A DNA stretch of 64,000 nucleotides, taken from the NCBI RefSeq assembly GCF_020442045.1, contig NZ_JAGRLA010000025.1, positions 1 to 64,000 on the forward strand, given 5' to 3'. The position numbers and the translations under genes are program-made. Positions within the stretch are counted from its first letter, which is position 1. Every line of letters starts with the position of its first letter. Shown here piece by piece: positions 1 to 9,851 of this stretch. The notes under the pieces are model-generated. The model was not told where the DNA came from, searched no databases, and saw nothing but the letters and a program-made list of their open reading frames with translations. The stretch comes from Bauldia sp. GTDB lineage: Bacteria; Pseudomonadota; Alphaproteobacteria; Rhizobiales; Kaistiaceae.

Positions 1-2669
1 ACGCTCTCGGTGAACCCGAGCTCCTCGAGCGTCATGCCGGCCATGACCTTCGCGCCGATCATGGCGAGCGGAACGCCGATTGCCTTGCTGACGAAGGGGA
101 TGGTCCGCGACGCGCGCGGGTTCACCTCGAGGAGGTAGACCTTCCCGTCCTTGATCGCGAACCGGATGTTCATGAGCCCGCGGACCTTCAGCGCCTTGCC
201 GAGGGCGCGGGTCTGCTCGCGGAGCTGGCCGATCAGGTCCTTGGAGAGGGTGTACGGCGGGAGCACGCAGGTCGAGTCGCCGGAGTGGACGCCGGCCTCC
301 TCGATGTGCTCCATGATGCCGCCGATGACGCAGCGCTCCCCGTCGCAGACCGCGTCGACGTCGACCTCGATCGCGTTCTCGAGGAACTTGTCGATGAGGA
401 TCGGGGCCTCCGGCGCGACCTCGGCCGCGATCTCCGCGAAGCGCTCGACCGACTGCCGGTTGTAGGCGATCTCCATCGCGCGCCCGCCGAGCACGTACGA
501 CGGCCGCACCACGACCGGGTAGCCGATCCGCGAGGCGATGCGCACCGCGTCCGTCGCCGACGTGGCGGTGTCGTTGTCCGGCTGGCGCAGCCCGAGGCGC
601 TTCAGCACCTTCTGGAACTGGTCGCGGTCCTCCGCGAGGTCGATCGACTCGGGCGAGGTGCCGATGATCGGGACGCCGTTCTGCTCGAGCGCGCGCGCGA
701 GGTTGAGCGGGGTCTGGCCGCCGAGCTGGACGATGCAGCCGTCGATCTTCTGGCTGCGGAACACCCCGAGCACGTCCTCGAGGGTGAGCGGCTCGAAGAA
801 GAGCTGATCCGCGGTGTCGAAGTCGGTGGACACCGTCTCGGGGTTCGAGTTGACCATGATGGTCTCGAAGCCCATCTCCTTCAGCCCGATCACCGCCTGG
901 ACGCAGCAGTAGTCGAACTCGATGCCCTGCCCGATCCGGTTCGGGCCGCCGCCCAGGATCATGATCTTCTTCTGGCCGGAGTCCTTCACCTCCGAGATGC
1001 GCTCGTAGGTGGAATAGAAGTACGGCGTCGAGGAGTCGAACTCCGCCGCGCAGGTGTCCACCTTCTTGAACACAGGCTCCAGGCCGATCGCCTGCCGCCG
1101 CGCCCGGACCTCCGCCTCCGTGCCGCCGGTGAGGGTCGCGATCTGGACGTCGGAGAAGCCGAGCCGCTTGGCCCGCCGCAGCACGTCGTCGGGCACCGCC
1201 GACGGGCCGGCGTAGCGCGACAGGTCGTCCTCGAAGTCGACGAGCTCCCGCATGTTCTCGAGGAACCAGGGGTCGATCTTGCACAGGTCGTGGATCTGGG
1301 CGGTGGTCATGCCGGCCCGCATCGCGTGGCGGATCGAGAAGATGCGCTCGCAGTTCGGGCGCGCGAGCGACCGACGGACCTCCTCGATGTCGGGCACGCC
1401 CTGGCGGCGGTCGACGGGGTCGGCGCCGAAGCCGAAGCGCTTGGTCTCGAGGCCGCGCAGCGCCTTCTGGAACGCCTCCTTGAAGGTCCGGCCCATGGCC
1501 ATGGTCTCGCCGACCGACTTCATGGAAGTGGTGAGGGTCGAGTTGGCGGCGGGGAACTTCTCGAACGCGAACCTCGGGATCTTCACCACGGTGTAGTCGA
1601 TCGTCGGCTCGAAGCAGGCCGGCGTCTTCTCCGTGATGTCGTTCGCGATCTCGTCGAGCGTGTAGCCGATCGCCAGCTTGGCCGCGATCTTCGCGATCGG
1701 GAAGCCGGTCGCCTTCGACGCCAGCGCGGACGAGCGCGACACGCGCGGGTTCATCTCGATGACGACCAAGCGCCCGTCGGCCGGGTTGACGGCGAACTGC
1801 ACGTTCGAGCCGCCGGTCTCCACCCCAATCTCGCGCAACACCGCGATCGAGGCGTCGCGCATGATCTGGAATTCCTTGTCGGTCAGGGTCAAGGCCGGCG
1901 CGACGGTGATCGAGTCGCCGGTATGGATGCCCATCGGATCGACGTTCTCGATCGAGCAGACGATGATGCAGTTGTCCGCCCTGTCGCGGACGACCTCCAT
2001 CTCGAATTCCTTCCAGCCGATGACCGATTCCTCGATCAGCACCTCGGTGGTCGGGGAGGCGTCGAGGCCGCGCTCGACGATCTCGAGGAATTCCTCGCGG
2101 TTATAGGCGATGCCGCCGCCGGTGCCGCCGAGGGTGAAGGAGGGGCGGATGATCGCCGGCAGGCCGACGACGTCCATCGCCTTCAGCGCATCGACCAGCG
2201 AATGGGCGAGCTCCGAGCGGGGCGTCTCCAGCCCGATCCGCTGCATCGCCTCGCGGAAGCGCTCGCGGTCCTCGGCCTTGTCGATCGCATCGGCGGTGGC
2301 GCCGATCAGCTCGACGTCGAACCTGTCCAACACACCTTCCCGCCGCAGCGACAGGGCGCAGTTGAGCGCCGTCTGTCCGCCCATGGTGGGAAGCAGCACC
2401 AGCTTCTCCTCCGGCCGCTCGGTGCGCTCCTTCTCGATGATCTTGGCGACGAGCTCCGGGGTGATCGGCTCGATATAGGTGGCGTCGGCGATCTCCGGGT
2501 CGGTCATGATCGTCGCCGGATTCGAGTTGACCAGGACGACGCGGTAGCCTTCCTCCTTCAGCGCCTTGACGGCCTGGGTTCCCGAATAGTCGAATTCGCA
2601 GGCCTGACCGATAACGATCGGGCCCGCGCCGATGATGAGGATGGAGTCGATGTCGGTGCGTTTCGGCAT
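1..2669 (-). CDS. carB: Carbamoyl-phosphate synthase large subunit, 3' end missing
   Basis: This is the synthetase subunit that makes carbamoyl phosphate from bicarbonate, ATP and ammonia supplied by CarA, feeding pyrimidine and arginine synthesis. The reading frame opens at an ATG whose first base is 2669 (protein begins [14 protein letters not shown]) and runs without a stop to the left edge. About 889 residues are visible of a family length near 1,070-1,160. Both homologous halves are recognisable: [10 protein letters not shown] in the first and [10 protein letters not shown] in the second, each starting its own ATP-grasp unit, plus the [13 protein letters not shown] segment. The C-terminal allosteric (MGS-like) domain lies off the window. 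carA is on the same strand 2.35 kb upstream, separated by three plus-strand genes, so the two need separate promoters. Identity is very secure; only the missing end is unknown. Confidence 0.97.
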   Translation of the reverse strand, partial: MPKRTDIDSILIIGAGPIVIGQACEFDYSGTQAVKALKEEGYRVVLVNSNPATIMTDPEIADATYIEPITPELVAKIIEKERTERPEEKLVLLPTMGGQTALNCALSLRREGVLDRFDVELIGATADAIDKAEDRERFREAMQRIGLETPRSELAHSLVDALKAMDVVGLPAIIRPSFTLGGTGGGIAYNREEFLEIVERGLDASPTTEVLIEESVIGWKEFEMEVVRDRADNCIIVCSIENVDPMGIHTGDSITVAPALTLTDKEFQIMRDASIAVLREIGVETGGSNVQFAVNPADGRLVVIEMNPRVSRSSALASKATGFPIAKIAAKLAIGYTLDEIANDITEKTPACFEPTIDYTVVKIPRFAFEKFPAANSTLTTSMKSVGETMAMGRTFKEAFQKALRGLETKRFGFGADPVDRRQGVPDIEEVRRSLARPNCERIFSIRHAMRAGMTTAQIHDLCKIDPWFLENMRELVDFEDDLSRYAGPSAVPDDVLRRAKRLGFSDVQIATLTGGTEAEVRARRQAIGLEPVFKKVDTCAAEFDSSTPYFYSTYERISEVKDSGQKKIMILGGGPNRIGQGIEFDYCCVQAVIGLKEMGFETIMVNSNPETVSTDFDTADQLFFEPLTLEDVLGVFRSQKIDGCIVQLGGQTPLNLARALEQNGVPIIGTSPESIDLAEDRDQFQKVLKRLGLRQPDNDTATSATDAVRIASRIGYPVVVRPSYVLGGRAMEIAYNRQSVERFAEIAAEVAPEAPILIDKFLENAIEVDVDAVCDGERCVIGGIMEHIEEAGVHSGDSTCVLPPYTLSKDLIGQLREQTRALGKALKVRGLMNIRFAIKDGKVYLLEVNPRASRTIPFVSKAIGVPLAMIGAKVMAGMTLEELGFTES

Positions 2670-3026
2670 GGGTTCCGGCGCGAACGAAACCCCGGCGCGG
2701 CGATTCCGACCGGGGCGGATCATGGATGTTGCAGGCTAGGCGCGGCTTATAGGGGAATTGGCCGGTCGGGGGAAGGGCGACGACGATGGCTACGGGATAT
2801 TCCGGGGTTCACGCGCCGGTCGCGGACGTCCTGCGAACGGCGAGCAGAACAGGCCGGCAGGAACCAGGTCGATGGCCGATCTTGCCGGTGTCGGCAATAA
2901 CGGCCATTTCGCGCCGTTCGCCTGGTGGCCTGACCATGCCGGCCCGGACCGCCGCGATCGCGGGTGATTGACGTATCGGCCGGCACCACCGCAAATAGCG
3001 ATGGAATCAGACCGAGGAGGGTGGCC
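2670..3026. other. Divergent intergenic region carB / ypfJ-like (357 bp)
   Basis: No convincing gene is present. Two short open frames (about 60-70 codons near 2758-2971) lack ribosome-binding sites and have the composition of random GC-rich DNA. The stretch must hold the carB promoter (minus strand) and the promoter of the plus-strand metallopeptidase. For the latter a TTGACG -35-like hexamer lies at 2968-2973 with a weak AT-richer stretch (gcaaatag) about 18 bases on, which would place transcription near 3004. Confidence 0.5.
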
Positions 3027-3947
3027 GTGCAGTGGCGTGGGCGACGGCAGAGCAGCAATATCGAGGACCGTCGCGGCAGCAGCGGCGGTTTCGGCGGCTA
3101 CGGGCGAAGCACCGGCCCCCGGATCGGGGTTCCCGGCGGCAGGGTCGGGCGGGGTGGCGGCATCGGGATCGGCGCCATCGTGGTGATCCTGGTCATCGGC
3201 TGGCTGACCGGCATCAACCCGCTCGCGTTGCTCGGCGGGGGTGGCACGGGTGGCGGACCGGTGATCACCTCGGGCAGCCAGCCATCCGGCCAGACCGGAA
3301 CGCCGGATGACGAGGGCGGCCAGTTCGTCGCGGTGGTCCTCGCCGATACCGAAAGCACCTGGCAGCGGATTTTCAGGGAAGGCGGCAAGACCTATCGCGA
3401 ACCCGTTCTGGTGCTCTTTTCGGGCTCGACATCCTCGCCCTGCGGCATGGCCAGCGCGGCGACCGGGCCGTTTTATTGTCCCGGCGACCAGAAGGTCTAT
3501 ATCGACCTCGCCTTCTATCGGGAACTCAGGACGCGCTTCAAGGCGCCGGGCGACTTTGCCCAGGCCTACGTGGTCGCCCACGAGATCGGCCACCATGTCC
3601 AGAACCTGCTCGGCATCCTGCCGAAGGTGAATGCCGCCCGCCAGCAGGTGAGCCAGGTCGAATCCAACGAATTGTCCGTCCGCCTGGAGTTGCAGGCGGA
3701 TTGCCTGGCCGGCATCTGGGCGCATGACGCGGAATCGCGAAATGTCCTCGACGTCGGCGATATCGACGAGGCTCTGAACGCCGCCGCCCAGATCGGCGAC
3801 GACGCCATCCAGCGCCGGACCCAGGGTTATGTGGTACCGGACAGCTTCAACCACGGTTCGTCGGCGCAGCGCAGCCGCTGGTTCAAGATCGGCTATCAGG
3901 AAGGCAGGCTCGACGCCTGCGATACCTTCGGCCAGGCGAATATCTGA
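3027..3947 (+). CDS. ypfJ: Neutral zinc metallopeptidase, YpfJ/PF04228 type
   Basis: Membrane-anchored zinc metallopeptidase of the YpfJ (Zn_peptidase, PF04228) family; physiological substrate unknown. The GTG at 3027 is preferred over the longer frame from 2964 because a strong GAGGAGG site ends six bases before it, the family normally begins MxWRGRR, and a likely promoter overlaps the longer version. The 306-residue protein has a glycine-rich N-terminus, one membrane segment (around residues 48-70, IGAIVVILVIGWLTG), and a C-terminal catalytic region with the zinc motif HEIGHH and the downstream glutamate in ELQADCLAGIWA. The conserved ending SCDTF/DACDTF is also present. It lies between carB (divergent) and a small secreted protein 38 bp downstream. 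The family call is secure; function in the cell is not known. Confidence 0.92.
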   Translation: MQWRGRRQSSNIEDRRGSSGGFGGYGRSTGPRIGVPGGRVGRGGGIGIGAIVVILVIGWLTGINPLALLGGGGTGGGPVITSGSQPSGQTGTPDDEGGQFVAVVLADTESTWQRIFREGGKTYREPVLVLFSGSTSSPCGMASAATGPFYCPGDQKVYIDLAFYRELRTRFKAPGDFAQAYVVAHEIGHHVQNLLGILPKVNAARQQVSQVESNELSVRLELQADCLAGIWAHDAESRNVLDVGDIDEALNAAAQIGDDAIQRRTQGYVVPDSFNHGSSAQRSRWFKIGYQEGRLDACDTFGQANI

Positions 3948-3985
3948 CCGTCCAGGCCGGAGCGGCTCGACACGGGGAGGATGCC

Positions 3986-4426
3986 ATGCGCAAAGCGACA
4001 GGGGCCGCGCTTCTCTTGTCGGCGGGACTCGCGCTTCCCGCGGTGGCGCAGACCGCCCCGCCCGACCTGACCGGGGACTGGGTTTGCGAGCCGGCCGCAA
4101 TGCTGATCCGGGATGAATGGACGACGCTGACCTACACCTTCGCCGTCTCGGAGCAACGCGACGCGCTGTTCAGGGCGGTGATGCACTGGTCGCTGCCGCC
4201 CGAAGCCGGGGCGGAGGGCAACCAGGGCGGCGCGGACTCCTATAGCGGTACGGTCAAGGTGCTCGGCGTGATCGACTTCGACAATCGCGGCATCGAGATG
4301 GTCGCCTATGGCGACGGGCATCGGCACCGCGGCACGCTGATCCATCCGGACACGATCGCGTTCGTGCACAGCGAGACCGGCGACAATGCCTGGGTCAGCC
4401 GTTCGACCTGCCGTCGGAGCAGGTAG
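3986..4426 (+). CDS. Small secreted protein of unknown function
   Basis: A 146-residue protein with a clear Sec signal peptide: MRK, a hydrophobic core (ALLLSAGLALPAVA) and a probable cleavage after AVAQ or AQT. The mature part is about 120 residues, starts with PPDLTGDW, holds only two cysteines (one early, one near the C-terminus) that could form a disulfide, and looks beta-rich (YSGTVKVLGVIDFDNRG, HRGTLIHPDTIAFVH). The DLTGDWVC opening resembles small lipocalin-like or extracellular beta-barrel proteins, but I do not recognise a family. The start at 3986 has a GGGGAGG site five bases upstream. It sits between the metallopeptidase gene and a DUF1003 gene on the same strand and could share their transcript. 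Confidence 0.8.
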   Translation: MRKATGAALLLSAGLALPAVAQTAPPDLTGDWVCEPAAMLIRDEWTTLTYTFAVSEQRDALFRAVMHWSLPPEAGAEGNQGGADSYSGTVKVLGVIDFDNRGIEMVAYGDGHRHRGTLIHPDTIAFVHSETGDNAWVSRSTCRRSR

Positions 4427-4477
4427 CCGCCGCAGTCCCGTCCCATGTCTCGTTGGGCCAGAACACAGGGTTAGACC

Positions 4478-4993
4478 ATGTCCGCCGACACGATCCTCGA
4501 TCTCGCCAGCCGGCTGCTCGAACTCGACAAGGGCGACCTGACGGCGCGGGAGAAGTCGGTGATCGAGCGGGCGGCAAGGCGCCTCGCTGTCTCGCGCAAC
4601 GTCAATGTCGAGTTCCAGCAGAGCGCCACCTTCGGCCAGCGGATCGCCGACCGCGTCGCCGCAATCGGCGGCTCCTGGCGTTTCATCATCGGCTTCGCGG
4701 CGGTCGTCGTCGTCTGGGTGGCCGTCAATTCGGCGATGATGGTGGCCCATCCCTTCGACCCCTATCCCTATATCCTGCTCAACCTCTTCCTGTCGCTGCT
4801 CGCGGCGATCCAGGCGCCGATCATCCTGATGTCGCAGAACCGGGCGGCGGCGCGTGACCGGCTGGAGGCGGCGCACGACTACGAGGTCAACCTCAAGGCC
4901 GAGATCGAGATCGCGGCACTGCATGCCAAGATCGACGAGATCAGGACGAACGAGCTGGCGACGCTGCTTGACAGGACGCCCGCGGACCGGTGA
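4478..4993 (+). CDS. DUF1003 family inner-membrane protein
   Basis: A 171-residue protein of the DUF1003 family, whose members are small membrane proteins of unproven function. The sequence shows the family pattern: an amphipathic N-terminal cytoplasmic part, the segment FGQRIADRVAAIGGSWRFII, a first membrane helix (GFAAVVVVWVAVNSAMM), a short loop (HPFDPYPY) and a second helix ending in QAPIILMSQNRAA, followed by a charged helical tail of about 50 residues. It is the last of three plus-strand genes between carB and carA and ends 27 bp from the convergent carA stop. The start ATG at 4478 has no strong ribosome-binding site, but the N-terminal length fits the family. Confidence 0.88.
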   Translation: MSADTILDLASRLLELDKGDLTAREKSVIERAARRLAVSRNVNVEFQQSATFGQRIADRVAAIGGSWRFIIGFAAVVVVWVAVNSAMMVAHPFDPYPYILLNLFLSLLAAIQAPIILMSQNRAAARDRLEAAHDYEVNLKAEIEIAALHAKIDEIRTNELATLLDRTPADR

Positions 4994-5020
4994 GGCAAGG
5001 AAGGACGGGCCGCGGCCGGC

Positions 5021-6220
5021 TCAGCCCCTGGCGTCCATCATCTCGACGAAGCGCTGGAAGAGGTAGCGCGAGTCGCGTGGGCCGGGAGAGGCTTCCGGGT
5101 GATACTGGACGGAGAAGACCGGCCGGTCGCCAAGCCGCAGCCCGCAATTCGAGCCGTCGAAGAGCGATACATGGGTCTCCTCGACGCCCTCGGGGAGCGT
5201 TCCGGTGTCGACCGCGAAGCCATGGTTCATCGAGGTGATCTCGACCTTGCCGGTGGTCAGGTCCTTGACCGGATGGTTCGCGCCGTGATGGCCCTGATGC
5301 ATCTTGACCGTCTTCGCGCCGAGGGCGAGGCCGAGCATCTGGTGGCCGAGGCAGATGCCGAAGGTCGGCGTGCCGGAGTCGATGACCTGGCGGATCGCCG
5401 GCACCGCATATTCGCCGGTGGCGGCCGGGTCGCCGGGACCATTCGACAGGAAGACGCCGTCCGGCTCGTGGGCGAGGATCTCGTCGCCGGTCGCGGTCGC
5501 CGGCAGAACGGTGACCCGGCAGCCGTGGTCGGCGAGCAGCCGGAGGATGTTCCGCTTGATGCCGTAGTCGATGGCGACGACGTGATGGCGCGGCGATTCC
5601 AGCCGTCCGTAACCCTTGTCCCATTGCCAGGAGGTCTCGTCCCAGGTGTAGGTCTGGGCGGTGGTGACGTCCTTCGCGAGGTCCATGCCGACAAGGCCGG
5701 GCCAGCCCCGCGCCTCGGCCTTGAGGCGGGCCAGGTCGAAGGCGCCACCGCGGTCGTGGATGATGATCGCGTCGACGGCACCCCTGGTGCGGATCAGCGT
5801 GGTGAGCGCCCGGGTGTCGACGCCGGCCATGCCGACGATGCCGCGCGACTTCAGCCATTTGTCGAGGTCGCGCGCCGCGCGGTAGTTCGACGGATCGGTG
5901 ATGTCGGTCTTGAGCACGCAGCCGCGGACGCCCGAAGCGGCCGCCATGTTGACCGTCTCGATGTCCTCGTCATTGACGCCGACATTGCCGACATGGGGGA
6001 AGGTGAAGGTGATGATCTGCCCGGCATAGGAGGGATCGGTGAGGATTTCCTGATAGCCAGTCATCGCCGTGTTGAAGCAGACCTCGCCGGTCGCCTCGCC
6101 TTCGGCCCCGATCCCATGGGCCTCGATCACCGTGCCGTCGGCCAGCACGAGCAAGGCAGTCGGGCGTGACTCATTCCAGCCGGAAGCGACCATCTTGATT
6201 TCCGCGATCAAAGGGACCAT
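5021..6220 (-). CDS. carA: Carbamoyl-phosphate synthase small (glutaminase) subunit
   Basis: Glutamine amidotransferase subunit that supplies ammonia to CarB for carbamoyl-phosphate synthesis in the cytoplasm. The 399-residue frame carries the N-terminal CPSase_sm domain ([32 protein letters not shown]) and a class I glutaminase domain with the catalytic cysteine in GICLGHQ (Cys290) and the His/Glu pair in QYHPEA (His374, Glu376). Length and motifs are normal. The start is either the ATG at 6220 or an in-frame ATG nine codons later; homologues usually begin shortly before the TALLVLADG segment, so the shorter form is possible. A good promoter lies at 6270-6298. The gene is not adjacent to carB, with three oppositely oriented genes between them. 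Confidence 0.97.
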   Translation of the reverse strand: MVPLIAEIKMVASGWNESRPTALLVLADGTVIEAHGIGAEGEATGEVCFNTAMTGYQEILTDPSYAGQIITFTFPHVGNVGVNDEDIETVNMAAASGVRGCVLKTDITDPSNYRAARDLDKWLKSRGIVGMAGVDTRALTTLIRTRGAVDAIIIHDRGGAFDLARLKAEARGWPGLVGMDLAKDVTTAQTYTWDETSWQWDKGYGRLESPRHHVVAIDYGIKRNILRLLADHGCRVTVLPATATGDEILAHEPDGVFLSNGPGDPAATGEYAVPAIRQVIDSGTPTFGICLGHQMLGLALGAKTVKMHQGHHGANHPVKDLTTGKVEITSMNHGFAVDTGTLPEGVEETHVSLFDGSNCGLRLGDRPVFSVQYHPEASPGPRDSRYLFQRFVEMMDARG

Positions 6221-6269
6221 ATGACTGCGCCGGTGAGCAACCGGCGCGATGCGCTGGAAGCGCGCGGCG

Positions 6270-6298
6270 AAGTTAGGTTAGCCGCATCATCGCGTCAA
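6270..6298 (-). promoter_or_regulatory. Predicted sigma-70 promoter of carA
   Basis: On the minus strand a TTGACG -35 hexamer (6298-6293) is followed after exactly 17 bases by TAACTT (6275-6270). Transcription would start near 6263, giving a leader of about 43 bases before the carA ATG at 6220. The -35 matches the consensus at five of six positions. The -10 is weaker. Confidence 0.5.
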
Positions 6299-6411
6299 CT
6301 GTGGACCAAAAAAATAAGTCCAGTTGAATCAGTCAGTTACAGAATAGCGAAAAGTTGCACGCGGCGCGGCGTGACGGTATCCTCGCGCGTCGCGTCCTCA
6401 GGAGGCTCGGA

Positions 6412-6861
6412 ATGCGTGAGCGGATCAATGCGGCTCTTAAACAGGCGACCCTCGACCAGAACAAGAGGCAGATTTCGACACTACGCCTGATAAATGCGGC
6501 AATTCTGGACCGCGACATCGCGGCCCGCGCGGCGGGCAAGGACCCGGTCAGCGACGAGGACATCCTCGAAATCCTGACCAAGATGATTCGCCAGCGACTC
6601 GAATCGGCCAAGACCTACGAGGAGGGCAACCGCCTCGACCTCGCCGAGCAGGAGCGCGAGGAGATCGCAATCATCAAGAAATTCATGCCGGACCAGCTCA
6701 GCGACGAGCAGGTGCGCAGCGCCTGCGCGCAACTGGTCAAGGAGACCAACGCGCACGGACTGCGCGACATCGGCCGCTGCATGCAGGAACTGAAGTCGAA
6801 ATATCAGGGCCGGATGGATTTCGGCAAGGCGAGCACGGTCGTCAAGGGCCTGCTCTCCTAG
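6412..6861 (+). CDS. GatB/YqeY domain protein
   Basis: A 149-residue cytoplasmic protein of the YqeY family, which corresponds to the C-terminal tRNA-interacting domain of GatB found as a stand-alone protein; its cellular role is unclear, though a link to tRNA or aminoacylation is assumed. The characteristic segments are visible: MRERINAALKQA at the start, ISTLRLINAAI, QRLESAKTYEEGNR, IIKKFMPDQLSDEQV and the C-terminal KASTVVKGLLS. The ATG at 6412 is chosen because AGGAGG (6400-6405) sits six bases upstream; a longer open frame from 6355 lacks this. The gene is divergent from carA and convergent with the TerB-like gene, the two stop codons being separated by a single base. Confidence 0.95.
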   Translation: MRERINAALKQATLDQNKRQISTLRLINAAILDRDIAARAAGKDPVSDEDILEILTKMIRQRLESAKTYEEGNRLDLAEQEREEIAIIKKFMPDQLSDEQVRSACAQLVKETNAHGLRDIGRCMQELKSKYQGRMDFGKASTVVKGLLS

Positions 6862-6862
6862 C

Positions 6863-7285
6863 CTAGCGGACCGCGTGCCGGGCGCGGGCGCCGCGCTCGA
6901 TCGCCGCCACCACCAGCTTCTCGAGGTCGAGACGGTCCCTCAGCAGCTGCAGGAAGCGCAGCTCTTCCTGTTCGACATGGAGATCCGCCGCCGCGACATC
7001 GACGGCCAGGGCATAGGCGGTCTCGTAGAGCTTGGGCGGCAGCGAGGCGGCGATGACGTTGAGCACGGTGCGCAAGCCATCGTCGCCCTGCATCAGGCTC
7101 CCGCAGGCCTCCGCGGTCTCGACCAGCCTCTCCTTGTCGAAATCAACGAAGATCGGCAACGTCTGGACGATATCGCCGATCGTCTTGAGCTCGCGGTCGG
7201 TCATCGTCCGGTCGGCCGCCGATATCGTGACCATGGCATAGATCAACGCATCGTGGTGCGGAACGGTCTTGACCTGCTGATTCAT
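6863..7285 (-). CDS. TerB-like tellurite-resistance family protein
   Basis: A 140-residue, all-helical cytoplasmic protein with the TerB-like fold. TerB family proteins bind metal through conserved acidic residues and often act with membrane stress systems, but isolated copies have no proven role. The sequence shows the typical pattern: an N-terminal helix (ALIYAMVTISAADRTMTDREL), then VDFDKERLVE, and a second repeat half (ALAVDVAAADLHVEQEELRFLQLL) in which acidic residues follow the AxxD/AAAD turns. The start at 7285 has GAGG a few bases upstream; a longer frame from 7429 would add 48 residues that are unlike the family. No other ter genes are in the window, so this is probably not a tellurite operon. 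Confidence 0.82.
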   Translation of the reverse strand: MNQQVKTVPHHDALIYAMVTISAADRTMTDRELKTIGDIVQTLPIFVDFDKERLVETAEACGSLMQGDDGLRTVLNVIAASLPPKLYETAYALAVDVAAADLHVEQEELRFLQLLRDRLDLEKLVVAAIERGARARHAVR

Positions 7286-7496
7286 GGTATTGCCTCGGTA
7301 TCCGGGTGTTGCCCGGAACGTATGGCCTTGGCCGCCCCGAAGCAAGCGCGCCGCAACCGCGGCCTTGAGCCCCTCATATAGATTTCGGAGAGCCCGTTCC
7401 AATACCCGGCCGGCCGACCTCCATGACACAATCGGGGCTTGATCGCCGGCAGGTTTGTTCTAGGGTCCGCCCGCTCCTGACAACCGGTGACGACAG

Positions 7497-9158
7497 ATGC
7501 CTTCGTTCAACCCTCCGCCGATACAAATCACGCCTGACATCGCGGCTTCGGCGCAGCAGTCGAAGGCCTGGCCCTTCGAGGAAGCGCGAAAGATCGTCAC
7601 GCGGATCGACGGCGCGGGCGGCAAGCCTTCGGAGGTCATATTCGAGACCGGCTACGGCCCGTCGGGACTGCCGCATATCGGCACCTTCGGCGAGGTGGCC
7701 CGTACAACGATGGTGCGAAACGCCTTCCGCCTGCTTACCGGCGACGCGATCCCGACGCGCCTGATCTGTTTCTCGGACGATATGGACGGACTGCGGAAGG
7801 TCCCCGACAACGTCCCGAACCGGGAGATGATGGCGGGCTACCTGAACCAGCCGCTGACAAGCGTGCCCGATCCCTTCGGCGAATATGAAAGCTTCGGCGC
7901 CCACAACAACGCCCGGCTCCGCCGCTTCCTCGACCGCTTCGGCTTTGCCTACGAATTCCAGAGCGCGACCGAGACGTACCGGTCGGGCGGCTTCGACGCC
8001 ATGCTCCTCAAGATGCTCGAAGCCTATGACGAGGTCATGGCGATCATGCTGCCGAGCCTCGGTGAAGAGCGGCGCGAGACCTATTCTCCCTTCCTTCCCG
8101 TCAGTCCCGAAACCGGCGCGGTGCTCCAGGTCGCCATCCTCGAGCGCAAGCTCGACGCCGGCACCATCGTCTATCGCGATCCCGAGACGGAGAACCTGGT
8201 CGAGCAGCCGGTGACCGGCGGCCAGGTCAAGTGCCAATGGAAGGCCGATTGGGCCTTGCGCTGGGCGGCGCTCGGCATCGACTACGAGATGTCGGGCAAG
8301 GACCTGATCGACTCCGTGCGCCTGTCGAACCGTATCTGCAAGCTGCTCGGCGGCCGGCCTCCGGAGGGCTTCAACTATGAACTCTTCCTCGACGAGACCG
8401 GCCAGAAGATCTCCAAGTCCAAGGGCAATGGCCTGACGATCGAGGAGTGGCTGACCTATGCCTCGCCGGAAAGCCTGTCGCTCTTCATGTACCAGAAGCC
8501 GAAGGCGGCGAAGCGGCTGTATTTCGATGTCATCCCGCGGGCAGTCGACGACTATTTCTCGTTTCTCGGCGCTTTCGACGGCCAGGAGGCCGACAAGCGG
8601 CTCGGCAATCCCGTCTGGCACATCCATTCCGGTGCGCCGCCGTCGATCGACATGCCGATCAGCTTCGTCATGCTGCTCAACCTCGCGGCCGCCTCCAATG
8701 CCCATGAGAAGGACGTCCTCTGGGGCTTCATCACCCGCCACGTCGAAGGGGTGACGCCGGAGACGCATCCGAAGCTCGACGAACTGGTCGGCTACGCGGT
8801 TCGCTACTACGACGACTTCGTCGCCCCGACGAAAAGGTTCCGCGAGCCGGATTCGGAAGAGCGCGACGCCTTGCTTGCCCTCGACGAGGCGCTTGCCGGG
8901 CTCCCGCTCGATGCCGAAAGCGGCGACATCCAGAATGCGGTCTACGAGGTTGGCCGTTCCTTCGCCCGTTTCCAGGACGCCAGGAAGACCGGGCCCGACG
9001 GTCGTCCGGGTGTCGCGTTGACCTGGTTCGCGACCCTTTACGAAATTCTGCTCGGCATGGAGCGCGGCCCGCGGTTCGGGTCCTTCGTGGCGATCTACGG
9101 CATTCCGGAGACCCGGACGCTGATCGCCCGGGCGGTCGCCGGCGAGCTGGTCACCTAG
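7497..9158 (+). CDS. lysK: Class I lysyl-tRNA synthetase
   Basis: Charges tRNA-Lys with lysine in the cytoplasm. This is the archaeal-type class I enzyme, used instead of class II LysRS by many alphaproteobacteria and spirochaetes. The 553-residue protein shows the class I signatures: HIGT in [11 protein letters not shown] near residue 60 and the KMSKS-equivalent KISKSKG near residue 302, followed by the helical anticodon-binding region expected of class I LysRS. The segments [14 protein letters not shown] and [15 protein letters not shown] are diagnostic. The ATG at 7497 gives the family length. It is divergent from the TerB-like gene with about 210 bp between. I saw no class II lysS in this window, as expected if this is the only enzyme. 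Confidence 0.97.
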   Translation: MPSFNPPPIQITPDIAASAQQSKAWPFEEARKIVTRIDGAGGKPSEVIFETGYGPSGLPHIGTFGEVARTTMVRNAFRLLTGDAIPTRLICFSDDMDGLRKVPDNVPNREMMAGYLNQPLTSVPDPFGEYESFGAHNNARLRRFLDRFGFAYEFQSATETYRSGGFDAMLLKMLEAYDEVMAIMLPSLGEERRETYSPFLPVSPETGAVLQVAILERKLDAGTIVYRDPETENLVEQPVTGGQVKCQWKADWALRWAALGIDYEMSGKDLIDSVRLSNRICKLLGGRPPEGFNYELFLDETGQKISKSKGNGLTIEEWLTYASPESLSLFMYQKPKAAKRLYFDVIPRAVDDYFSFLGAFDGQEADKRLGNPVWHIHSGAPPSIDMPISFVMLLNLAAASNAHEKDVLWGFITRHVEGVTPETHPKLDELVGYAVRYYDDFVAPTKRFREPDSEERDALLALDEALAGLPLDAESGDIQNAVYEVGRSFARFQDARKTGPDGRPGVALTWFATLYEILLGMERGPRFGSFVAIYGIPETRTLIARAVAGELVT

Positions 9159-9164
9159 GCCGGA

Positions 9165-9851
9165 TCACGAGGGCGGGGGATCGTCCGCCGGTTTGCCGGG
9201 ACAGCCGGGGTCGGCCTCGCTTCCCCGCCACATCCCGACCCGATCGCAGCGCGCGTCGTGGGCGGCGGTCCGGTATTCGTCCGTCGCGTTCTCGTCCGGC
9301 GTCGCCCAGCCCTGACGGAGCAGCCAGCGCCCTACGTCGATGCTGCCGACGCGGCACGGGGCGACGGCGCGGTCGATGCCGTCGGGATTGGGAAGCAGGC
9401 ACTCGACCGCCCGGCCACGCAGGAACATGCGGAGCGAGAAGAGAGCGGTGCGGCCGCACGGCCATTCTTCGCCATCCATCCGCCGGCAGATCTGGTCGAG
9501 CGGTGGCGGCGTCACGCCAAAGACCTTGATGACCAGGTGGTTCCTGGTGACGAAGGTTGCGCCGTCGGTCGTCTTCGGCAGGAAGAAGCGCCGCCAGCGG
9601 GGCGGCGCCGGCGGCGGTGGCGGCGTCGGCTCGCGATAGAGCGGGCCGTCGACCTGGGGGCCCGGCAGGATACCGGGAGGCGTGACGTTGCGGGCGGGTG
9701 GCGGCACCACCTCGAGCTCCTCGGCCGAGAGCCCGCCGCAGCCCGCCGCCAGGATCGCATTGGCGAGGATCAAGAGAAGCGCCAGGGGTCCGCCGGACCG
9801 ACGCCCCGCCTTTGCTCCGCTGTCGGCCGCAGCGCCGAGGCGGAGCGTCAC
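9165..9851 (-). CDS. Staphylococcal-nuclease-like (SNase) lipoprotein
   Basis: A 228-residue predicted lipoprotein with an SNase-like domain. From the GTG at 9851 the N-terminus has a hydrophobic stretch ending in AILAAGC, a standard lipobox, so the cysteine at about residue 40 would be lipidated and the protein held at the envelope. A proline-rich linker (PTPPPPPAPPRW) leads to a C-terminal domain with the SNase pattern: VFGVTPP, CRRMDGEEWPCG, ALFSLRMFLRG, APCRVGSIDVGRWLLRQGWATPD, and AAHDARCDRVGMWRG. The arginine and acidic residues that make thermonuclease active are not all obvious, so it may be a binding module rather than an active nuclease. The start overlaps the stop of the upstream repressor gene (GTGA), showing translational coupling. 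Confidence 0.8.
   Translation of the reverse strand: MTLRLGAAADSGAKAGRRSGGPLALLLILANAILAAGCGGLSAEELEVVPPPARNVTPPGILPGPQVDGPLYREPTPPPPPAPPRWRRFFLPKTTDGATFVTRNHLVIKVFGVTPPPLDQICRRMDGEEWPCGRTALFSLRMFLRGRAVECLLPNPDGIDRAVAPCRVGSIDVGRWLLRQGWATPDENATDEYRTAAHDARCDRVGMWRGSEADPGCPGKPADDPPPS

Noticed and set aside
285..2900. An 871-codon open frame on the plus strand.
   Set aside because: It lies antisense to carB, whose protein is unmistakable. The plus-strand translation is Arg/Asp/Leu-rich low complexity, typical of a shadow frame in GC-rich DNA.
6863..7285. Tellurite-resistance operon.
   Set aside because: Only a single TerB-like gene is present, with no terC, terD, terZ or telA nearby.
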